From: Hepatocystis sp. ex Piliocolobus tephrosceles
Lineage: Eukaryota > Apicomplexa > Aconoidasida > Haemosporida > Plasmodiidae
Assembly: GCA_902459845.2 (NCBI GenBank)
Contig: CABPSV020000312.1
Coordinates: 1-19,404, forward strand
DNA: 19,404 nucleotides
Direction: 5' to 3'
The notes under the pieces are model-generated. The model was given only the letters and a program-made list of their open reading frames with translations. It ran no database searches and was not told the origin of the DNA. Position 1 is the stretch's first letter, and each line of letters starts with the position of its first letter. The position numbers and the translations under genes were made by a program. Of this stretch, positions 11,354 through 18,762 are shown piece after piece.

Positions 11354-11788
11354 ATAGGAAAGGATATTTGATCAAATTAAGGAGCTTAACTTCCATTTCC
11401 CTAAGACAGTGTCAATACAAGCTCAAGAGCTGATATTAAAAGTAAATATAAAATAATATATCATTAGAAAATTGCTACATATATATATGTACATTGTATG
11501 TTGTACATAAAATACAAATGATGGTTAATTTTTTTTTTTTTTTTTTTTTTTTATAAATGACTATATTTTTTATGCAAAAAAAAAAAAAAAAAAAAAACTT
11601 CACATGTTGTTATGATGTTTATCATGATTTTCCATTTGTCTATTCACACATACATTTACTTATTTATTCACATATTTATTCACTTATTTATTTTATACAC
11701 TTTTAATTAGCTATGTAGTCGGACAGCCAATGAAAGAATTTCTGCGGAAGATGTAAAGTCACACCCTTGGGTTCAACAATTCTTATAA
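5766..11788 (+). CDS. ARK2: Aurora-related serine/threonine protein kinase (ARK2)
   Basis: Three exons by my model: 5766-11171, 11358-11441 and 11711-11788 (1,855 aa), with donors GTGAGT and GTAAAT, TAG acceptors, and both introns in phase 0. Residues 1 to about 1580 are Asn-rich low complexity with a bipartite NLS-like stretch at 254-269. The kinase domain (about 1585-1852) has the Gly loop G1593/G1595/G1598, VALK with K1615, alphaC E1634, HRD D1710, DFG D1740 and an Aurora-type activation segment KRSTFCGTVDYMPPE, with T1756 at the position of Aurora A T288. Exons 2 and 3 supply the rest of the C-lobe, ending HPWVQQFL. The family phosphorylates spindle and kinetochore proteins; in P. berghei ARK2 works with EB1 on the spindle. 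The start is the first ATG in the frame. The Aurora call is firm; ARK2 rather than ARK1 or ARK3 rests on the huge N-terminus and recalled YVH1 synteny. Oddities are DFGFS instead of DFGWS and an insertion before DFG. Confidence 0.88.
6391..6462 (+). repeat. AAT/AGT triplet repeat (poly-Asn/Ser)
   Basis: In-frame AAT and AGT triplets encode runs of Asn broken by Ser and Gly in the kinase N-terminal extension. Confidence 0.85.
6840..6925 (+). repeat. 15-bp repeat encoding D-N-N-N-N
   Basis: Tandem units of GACAATAATAATAAT type, three to four nearly identical copies, then degenerate Asp/Asn/Tyr triplets. They are in frame within the kinase extension. Confidence 0.85.
7440..7590 (+). repeat. Acidic D-N-N-G and D-D-N tandem repeats
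   Basis: From codon 559, 12-base units encode DNNS and DNNG (three DNNG copies), followed by 9-base units encoding DDN repeated about six times. The result is a strongly acidic stretch of about 50 residues in an otherwise basic/neutral extension. Confidence 0.88.
9600..9719 (+). repeat. 15-bp repeat encoding N-S-N-N-(I/M), 8 copies
   Basis: Eight in-frame 15-base units: the first ends in Ile, the next seven in Met (residues 1279-1318). Early copies use AGT for Ser and late copies AGC, so the array shows an internal substitution gradient. Confidence 0.92.
10146..10181 (+). repeat. (AAC)12 trinucleotide repeat
   Basis: Twelve consecutive AAC codons (Asn 1461-1472). Most other Asn runs in this gene use mainly AAT, so this pure AAC run looks like a recent slippage expansion. 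It is a likely length-polymorphic marker. Confidence 0.93.
11172..11357 (+). other. ARK2 intron 1, in-frame open intron
   Basis: The intron runs from GTGAGT to TATAG. Homology to the Aurora C-lobe resumes exactly after it (GAA AGG, Glu-Arg-Ile-Phe). Its 186 bases are a multiple of three and contain no in-frame stop until the TAG of the acceptor itself. A long poly(T) run (about 11310-11348) precedes the acceptor. Confidence 0.88.
11442..11710 (+). other. ARK2 intron 2
   Basis: Donor GTAAAT, acceptor TTAATTAG, phase 0. It contains a run of 24 T (11529-11552) followed by 22 A (11576-11597), which could pair in the transcript. Confidence 0.85.
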
Positions 11789-11880
11789 AAAAAATCAAAA
11801 CAATAGGAAGATAATAAACATCAAATTATTTTCATTATGAATGATTATAAATAATTATCAATAATATATGGCAATATTAT

Positions 11881-11934
<54 letters not shown>

Positions 11935-12746
11935 CATATATAATATGTACATATAACTATATAATTTTTTGTTTTTATATACATACATACATGCATACAT
12001 ACATAAATATATTAAATTTTGAAAAAAAAAATTATGAATGGTCAGAAAAAAAAAAAATATATGATGATGTTGTAAATAGATTAATTTCATTATTTTTTTT
12101 AAAATAGTCTATACATCACAAATATTCTTATTTATCCTAATGTTTCTTTCACTTTATTTTTTATTTTTTTTTTTTAATATTATCTTTTTAAACTTTATTA
12201 TCTATGGCTCTTTATATATATATATATATATATATACATGCATATGTAAATATGTGTATAAATGTTTCTTTTCAATATTAAAAACATTTTCCAATTCGTT
12301 AATTCAGGAAGTTATCAATTTTATATTCCTTTTTAATCATTTTTACTTTATTTTTTTTTGGCTTATTTGTATATACACATTTTTACTTTTGAAGAGTGTT
12401 TTTTTTTTTTTTTATTTCTATTTTTTTTTTTGTGTACTTACTGAGAATACTCTAATTTTCCGCTATACAATTATTTGACACACTTAATGTTTTTAGGGTT
12501 TTATTTTTTTTAATACGTTTTTTTTTTTTTTCTTATTCCTTCATTTATTTTTCTTTATTTTTTTTTTGAATTATGGATAATATAGTAATAAGTTAAGTTA
12601 TATATATGTATATGCATATGTATATGTAAATTTATATGTATATATATATATATGTTTATGTACGTAACCGTTTTTTATTATTATTATTATTATTATTATA
12701 ATTATTATAATTATCTAAAACTTTATAACATATATTAAAAAAAAAA
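11789..12746. other. Intergenic, ARK2 3' flank and 5' flank of the SDEL protein gene
   Basis: About 960 bases between two genes on the same strand. It holds a TA run joined to a GA run (about 11887-11932), ATAC repeats (about 11980-12005), another TA run near 12216-12236, a TTA-type triplet run near 12675-12700, and many T tracts. I see no coding sequence or RNA gene. Confidence 0.7.
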
Positions 12747-13253
12747 ATGAAAATATATTACTTTTTTTTATTGTTAACGTTAATACATGTAAGTTGCAAT
12801 GAAGAAGAGCTGGCATATAAAAAAGCGAAAGATATAGAAACACATGATTTTCAAAAAGACATAGAAGAGTTAGATTTGAGTGGATTAGAGGAGGACATTA
12901 CAAGTAATTACATTTTCCAATTTTTAAGTTTATAATTTGGTTTGTATATATTTGTTAGTTGTTATGTATTAAAAACACGAAAGTGATAAAACAGGGAGTA
13001 TATGCACTATATGTATATTTTTTGTATATGTCTGTATATATTTGCATTGGTGTGTATATGTTTGTATAGGTGTGTATATGTTTGTATAGGTGTGTATATG
13101 TTTGTTTAGTTATATGTATTGATGCATATATTTTCAATTAATTTTTTTTTTTTTTTTGTAACCATAGGTATACAAGATATAGCTTATGACAACAACTTCG
13201 TATACACGACTCAAATTTATGTTTATGTTAGAATAGATAATGAATATGTAAGC

Positions 13254-13299
<46 letters not shown>

Positions 13300-14290
13300 G
13301 TATATGTGATTACTTTTATGTATATTTTTGTGTGTACATGTACATACATATATGTATACTTATTTAATGCTTGTTCGGAATCTGGTATTATCGATTCGCC
13401 CAAAAAAAAAAAAAAAAAAAAAAAAATTGTGTTTTAAATAAGAAATATGTTTTTTTTTTTTTTTTTTTTTTTTTTTTATCTGCCACTTTTTACTAATTCC
13501 TTTCATTTTTTATTATTTTTTTTTCCTTGTTTAGAATAAATATTTGACACATCTTAATTTTATTAAATTAGGAGAAATATATATGTCAGAATTGGACGGA
13601 GCAATGTTACCAGTTCAACTTAAAAAAACAGGAGCAGGGATATATACATGTTTTTATCAGAATAAAGGTTGGGTTAAGCATGTTTATTAAACTAATTGTT
13701 GGTTTATATGTTGGTCTATCTGTTAGCCTATCACTTATTCTATGTACATTGTTGTATTTTTCTTTCCCACTATTAACGTAAAATAAATACCCTACTATCT
13801 TATTTATTTGTTTATTTATTTGTTTATTTATTTGTTTATTTATTTGTTTAATTATTTATTTATTTGTTTAATTATTTATTTATTTGTTTAATTATTTATT
13901 TATTTGTTTATTTATTTGTTTATTTTATTTCATTTTTTTATAGAAATTACTGAAAACCTAGCTAACTACTTTTTGGCAAGAAAGGAAATAGATTTTATTA
14001 AAGTTGATTTTGACTACAAATATCCTGGTATTTTTGTTCTATCAGTTTGTTTATGTTCTTTTTTGGAAACTGCTAATATATTTATATATTTATATAAATA
14101 TGTATACATGTACATGCGTATTAACTTATTTTTAATATATTTATTTGTTTATTCTTTATTCTTTATTCTTTATTCTTTATTCTTTATTCTTTATTTTTTT
14201 TTTTTTTTTTCTAAAGAAGGAAGAAATACGCCAATAACAAGTGTGGAACTGAGGGGAGAATTGGAACCACAAACAAGCGATGAGTTATAA
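12747..14290 (+). CDS. Small soluble ER-lumen protein with SDEL tail
   Basis: Hand-built five-exon model: 12747-12903, 13168-13247, 13535-13667, 13944-14027, 14217-14290; phases join cleanly to 175 aa. Residues 1-17 are a signal peptide (hydrophobic core YYFFLLLTLI, cleavage probably near VSC/N). The mature part has no other membrane segment; its only possible Cys are C17 and C118. It starts with an acidic region (DIEELDLSGLEED) and continues with alternating strands and helices, including IYVYVRI, AGIYTCFY, ENLANYFLARK and FIKVDFDYKYPEG. It ends QTSDEL, and SDEL is the ER-retention tail of the Plasmodium BiP. A soluble resident of the ER lumen is the best reading. The spacing of strands, helices and the final YPEG loosely resembles the MESD chaperone domain (tentative). 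The exon 3 donor (GTTGGG) is weak, but it is the only one I found that keeps the frame. Confidence 0.8.
13021..13110 (+). repeat. 20-bp tandem repeat in intron 1 of the SDEL protein gene
   Basis: Unit TGTGTATATGTTTGTATAGG at 13051-13070 and 13071-13090, with a diverged third copy at 13091-13110 and degenerate copies upstream from about 13021. Confidence 0.85.
13257..13298. repeat. TA microsatellite in intron 2
   Basis: About 20 TA units immediately downstream of the exon 2 donor (GTAAGC). Confidence 0.9.
13402..13477 (+). repeat. A25 ... T28 inverted homopolymer pair in intron 2
   Basis: A run of 25 A (13402-13426) is followed 23 bases later by 28 T (13450-13477), ahead of the exon 3 acceptor. 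In the pre-mRNA these could form a long A:U hairpin, and the T run also serves as the polypyrimidine tract. Confidence 0.9.
13799..13925 (+). repeat. TTTATTTATTTG tandem repeats in intron 3
   Basis: A 12-base unit (TTTGTTTATTTA) is repeated about four times, then a 20-base variant containing TTTAATTATT is repeated three times, then the 12-base unit returns. It ends just before the exon 4 acceptor. Confidence 0.88.
14149..14197 (+). repeat. 7-bp TATTCTT repeat in intron 4
   Basis: Six or so copies of TATTCTT run into the T tract ahead of the exon 5 acceptor, forming a long pyrimidine-rich stretch. Confidence 0.88.
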
Positions 14291-14316
14291 TAATTTATAA
14301 TGAAAAGGTTACAAAG

Positions 14317-14361
<45 letters not shown>

Positions 14362-14830
14362 TAAAAAAATAAAATAAAATATGTCTACCTTATTTAATTA
14401 AAGTTATTTAAATTAAACGTAATTTAAAATCTTTTATACATGTAACGCATAACAGGAACTTCCATTGTTGAAAATTAATTTTTATATACATGTATGAGCA
14501 TAATATATATAGACACGCGTACAGACACATATATATATACATATATAACCACATATGTAGAATAATACATATACATACATACACATGTATTTATGTAAAT
14601 AAGTATGCGTTCATGTGTTTTTTCGTTTCATGATTACCTTTTTTTCTTTTTCTTTTTTTTTTTTTTTTTTTTTTGATTAAAACAAATGTCATAAAAACAA
14701 ATACATATGTCGAAATTTTCATAAATACAAAATGAAAAAATTAAAAATAGAATACACGTAAATATGGTAATTATTATTTATTTTTATAAATAATTTATCT
14801 ATTTTAAAAAATGAGTAGACCTATTTAAAT
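14291..14830. other. Convergent 3' intergenic region
   Basis: 540 bases between the stop codons of the SDEL protein gene and YVH1. It contains a TA run (about 14317-14354), ATAC-type repeats, and a T tract near 14650-14674. Both 3' UTRs and poly(A) sites must lie here, so the two transcripts may overlap at their ends. No gene seen. Confidence 0.7.
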
Positions 14831-15819
14831 TTAGTTTGGCTGGATACTCATACGGTCAATATTTGATATATTTATCTGAAAAATAAAAAAATAAAAAAAT
14901 TAAAATTGAAAATGATTTTGTTTGATAGTAAAAAAGACATGTACACTGGTAATTGTAATTGTAATTATAATTGCAATTGCTTTTTTTTTTTTTTTTTTTT
15001 TTTTTATTAACCATAAAAGCAGGGATTTGTAAATAACCACATGAACAACATATACCAGTCCATGACCATTTACCAAGTTTATTCTTACACTGAAAAAAAG
15101 TGAACAAATAAAGTAAATCAAATAAACGAGTGAACATACGAGTGAAAATGTAGTTTAAAGATAATATCAGTAGTGTAAAAACAAAAACGTAAACATATTA
15201 TGTGAAGATTTAAAAAAGGACAAATATATACACGCATATAAACACATATATACATACATACATACATTGCTGTTTAATATATACATGCATACATTACTGT
15301 TTATATGTTTAAAAAAAATATGTTACCTTAACGTTAGGGCAATATAACACTCCCTTCATTTTATTCTCTGTTACTAGCCATTTTTGTTGTGAAATGAAAA
15401 TATTCGTGCAGGAATCACCATACTATTAAAAAAAAAAAAAAAGAAAGAAAAGGACATGAATAAATAAAGTATTTTATTTTATTTAATTATTTTATTATTT
15501 TATTATTTTATTTCCTTATTTTTTTTTTTTTGTTGCATCACCTTTTTTTTTATTTTGTGTTTTTTTATGTCGTGCTCAACGATATCGGTATCAAGAAAAA
15601 GGAGAAATCTGCAAGTTCTTAATTAAACAAAAATAATAAATATGTTAGTAAATATGTGAGTAAATATGTTAGTAAATATGTCAATAAATAAAAGAGTGAA
15701 ATAAATCATAAATGAATTTTGTACATGTTCGAGTGTAATCGTTGTGAACATAAAACATTTTTTTTTTTTTTTTTTTTTTTATAACACCCTTTAGTTACAT
15801 ATACATACATATATATGTG

Positions 15820-15861
<42 letters not shown>

Positions 15862-16195
15862 TGCGCATGTGCAAATAAAAGTAGTTTATTGTTTGCAAGA
15901 CTTACTTGCAACTATATTTATATTTAGGATTTATATTATTGTCTAAATCGAGAAAAGTTAACCCTTCAATGTTTTTCCAGCAGTGTTTTATTTGTTCACA
16001 ATAATGCTCATATGTCATACACCCCTTTAAAAAAAATAAAACAAAATGAACATATATAAAGATAATGTGAAACATATTTTTTGTTCTTTTTATTTATGAA
16101 GTTATAATAATTCATGCTTAAGCGTTAATGATTGTTTTTTTTTATTTTTTTTATATAGTAAAGAAAAAAAAATAAAAACGGTAATAATTAAACTC

Positions 16196-16226
<31 letters not shown>

Positions 16227-16435
16227 AATTAGGTAAGATAATATATGATCGAATCAAATAAAATAATAACGAGTAAAGAAGAATATAATATAATCAAATC
16301 GAATATAAAATAGTCAAATAAAATCAAATTAACTAGTGCCGAATCGACACTGTTGCAGCTAGGTAAGAAAAATAAATAAATACAATTGTAACTAGGTGAG
16401 CAAAAACAAAAAAAAAAAAAAAAAAAAAATGCGGT

Positions 16436-16473
<38 letters not shown>

Positions 16474-17858
16474 ATGTATGTATATGTATGTATATGTATA
16501 TGTGTATGTATATTATATGTATATTATATGTATATGTATGTATATGTATATGTGTATGTATATTATATGTATATTATATGTATATGTATATTTTTTTTTA
16601 ATTATTTTTAAACAAATTGTTATTTTTTATCATCATTTACATTTATAGTATAATTCATTTTTTCATAATATAGGAGTTGTTGGTAAAAGCTTTCATTAGG
16701 GTTAGCGAAGGGGTATTTATTTTTTAATTCTGTAAAATTCTGTTTTATTCCTTTTTTATTTTTTTTTGAAATATAAGATAATATAATAGAAGAACAGCGA
16801 GATATACCAGCCATACAATGAACTAACACATTTTTATTATTTCTAATTACATCATCAATAAAAGCATGTGCTGTGTCAAAATGATGTATAATGTTTTCAT
16901 CCCTTGTGTCTAATATATCTAAATAAATATGTTTTATTACATATATATTATTATAATGAATTTTAAATTTTTTTTGTAATGTTCTATTTAGTTCACAAAC
17001 AGTTTGTAACGTTGTAGTAACATTTGTTTCGGTTAGTTGTTTTATATCAACAACATTTTTAGAGTCATCTGATTGAAGATCTTTTATAACAATTCCTGGA
17101 GTAGTTATATTAAAATTGCCACTTTTGGATGTAACAATTGATATGTTTGGTTTATTTGTACAACTTAAAAATTGATCTTCTTCTGATTTTGTTTTTCTAA
17201 GCACATTTATTGGTTCAATTATTGTTTTATTAATAGCTTCTTCATATAAATTATAATTATTGTCTGCATTTGTACAACCTTCGTTTTCTTTGTTATAAAA
17301 AGTGTCATATTCAAATGAAGAGTCATTAACTAAGTCTACCATTGAATTTATATAATGTTGAATAATATTTTTATCCATTTTATTTTTTATTATTTCTTGA
17401 GGGTATATTATATAATCATAATGTGGTTGAGCATTTTTACAAATTTCATAACACATACCTTGTGTTATAAGAGACAAGTTTGACGATTCTTCTGTTTCTT
17501 CATTTTTATTTCCAGGGTTAGTTCCATTTGTATTATTTTTATTATGTTCTGCTTCATCACTTTTTATCACAGTTTTATTGTCTGTGTTTTTTTCTTTATT
17601 AATTAATACATTTTCATTATTTCCTTTTGTTGATAAATTATACTTAACTTTTTTTTCAAACTCTTGTTTACAGCATAAGAACTTATTTTTATAAAAGACT
17701 CTTTTTGTTTTATTAGACGAGTTATAATCACACCAACATATATTAGTACAGTTAAAACATGTCACTACACCTCCTATGTTTAAATTTATTAAAGTGTATA
17801 TGTCATTAGCATTATAAACGTTACTAATATATATGTTATCAAAAACTTGTTGAATCAT
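14831..17858 (-). CDS. YVH1: YVH1 dual-specificity phosphatase with zinc-binding domain
   Basis: Hand-built six-exon model, in transcript order: 17858-16641, 16024-15906, 15617-15542, 15422-15333, 15089-15012, 14875-14831 (541 aa). The phosphatase begins MIQQVFDNIYISNVYNAND and is interrupted by about 260 polar residues (about 36-297). It resumes with the general acid D317 (ILDTRDEN, matching ALDKPETD of human DUSP12) and the P-loop HCMAGISR (C348, R354). The C-terminal zinc domain shows C445, C448, H461, C476, C499, C502, C516 and C518, ending PAFMINISNIDRM, which lines up without gaps with the human end PAFQIHKNRVDEM. Yeast Yvh1 helps replace Mrt4 on pre-60S ribosomes through this zinc domain; the P. 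falciparum protein is reported to bind zinc and Pescadillo. The residue after P-loop Arg is Cys355, not Ser/Thr. Splice choices were fixed by phase and zinc ligands; several donors (GTTAAG, GTGATG, GTTAAT) are weak. Confidence 0.92.
15806..15856. repeat. TA-rich microsatellite in YVH1 intron 2
   Basis: Imperfect then perfect TA repeats (perfect from about 15829), near the donor of exon 2 (GTAAGT at 15905-15900, minus strand). A T run at about 15761-15780 lies in the same intron. Confidence 0.85.
16025..16640 (-). other. YVH1 intron 1
   Basis: Donor GTAAAT directly after Asn406, acceptor TTTAAAG before Gly-Cys-Met, phase 0. At 616 bases it is the longest intron in the window and carries a TA/TATG minisatellite close to its donor, an A tract (about 16197-16223) and a purine-rich stretch. 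If it were retained, translation would stop six codons later. Confidence 0.87.
16441..16600. repeat. TA / TATGTATG minisatellite with a 50-bp duplication
   Basis: A TA run (16441-16465) passes into TATATGTATG units, then a 50-base block at 16491-16540 is repeated at 16541-16590 with a single difference at the last base. Confidence 0.9.
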
Positions 17859-17913
17859 TTTTTCTTCTTTTCTGGGTTTTTTTTTTTAAATGTTTTATGT
17901 TGTTATAGCTCTT

Positions 17914-17964
<51 letters not shown>

Positions 17965-18177
17965 TTAAATTATGTAAATGATGGTAAGTGTAAATTTATA
18001 CACATCATATATATGTTGAAAAAAAAAAAGAAGAAAAAAAAAAACGTACACCCATAAATGCCTTTTTTTCTTTTTTTATTCCATGTGAAGAGTTGTTGTT
18101 TTTTTTTTTTACAGATATACCCAATCGAGCATTTTTTTTATTGTTACATATAATATATTTTAATTTACAAAAAATAG

Positions 18178-18213
<36 letters not shown>

Positions 18214-18393
18214 AGTATAAGAATGGGTAAGTAAAGACATATATGTTCATGTACATGGATGTGATAATGTAAAAAAAAAAAGAAAAAAGTATTACATGCG
18301 CATATGTAATATGTATATGTATGCATGTATACATATATGTACATATGTATGTGTATAAATAAGTGGATACTGCGTCTACGTAAAAAAAAGAGT

Positions 18394-18430
<37 letters not shown>

Positions 18431-18585
18431 AGTATATACAATATAGTTTAAAATGCTTAATTAAAAAAAAAGAAAAAAAAAGTTACATTTGATTAACTAT
18501 TATTTTATTATGAAAATGATGATAAACATTCTATAAAAATGTCTTTAGTATATTTATTAAAGGAGTAAACGTAGTTTTACAAATG

Positions 18586-18616
<31 letters not shown>

Positions 18617-18630
18617 AAAAAAATGTATAC

Positions 18631-18662
<32 letters not shown>

Positions 18663-18727
18663 TTATATATATATATTCGCATATAATAACAAATATATCT
18701 GTACTCAATTAAAATGCGTGGATTTAT

Positions 18728-18762
<35 letters not shown>

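Noticed and set aside
11172..11357. The kinase as a single 1,863-residue exon ending in a poly-Phe tail
   Set aside because: Aurora C-lobe homology stops at a GTGAGT donor and resumes exactly after the TAG acceptor, so the tail is intron sequence in the main product.
12747..12935. A 62-residue secreted peptide as a complete gene
   Set aside because: The frame meets a donor (AAGTAAT) at 12904, and phase-compatible exons follow; the unspliced tail is AT-rich intron.
13021..13110. CRISPR-like regular repeats
   Set aside because: They are directly abutting 20-base intronic repeats without spacers, in a eukaryotic genome.
13119..13403. ORFs of alternating Tyr and Ile on both strands
   Set aside because: They are translations of the TA microsatellite in intron 2 of the SDEL protein gene.
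13904..14290. A stand-alone 128-residue plus-strand protein
   Set aside because: It merges exons 4 and 5 of the SDEL protein gene in different frames with the intron between them; the spliced model uses consistent phases and a signal peptide.
14856..15137. A separate 93-residue minus-strand protein
   Set aside because: Its middle (CKNKLGKWSWTGICCSCG) is YVH1 exon 5, and the flanks are intron sequence.
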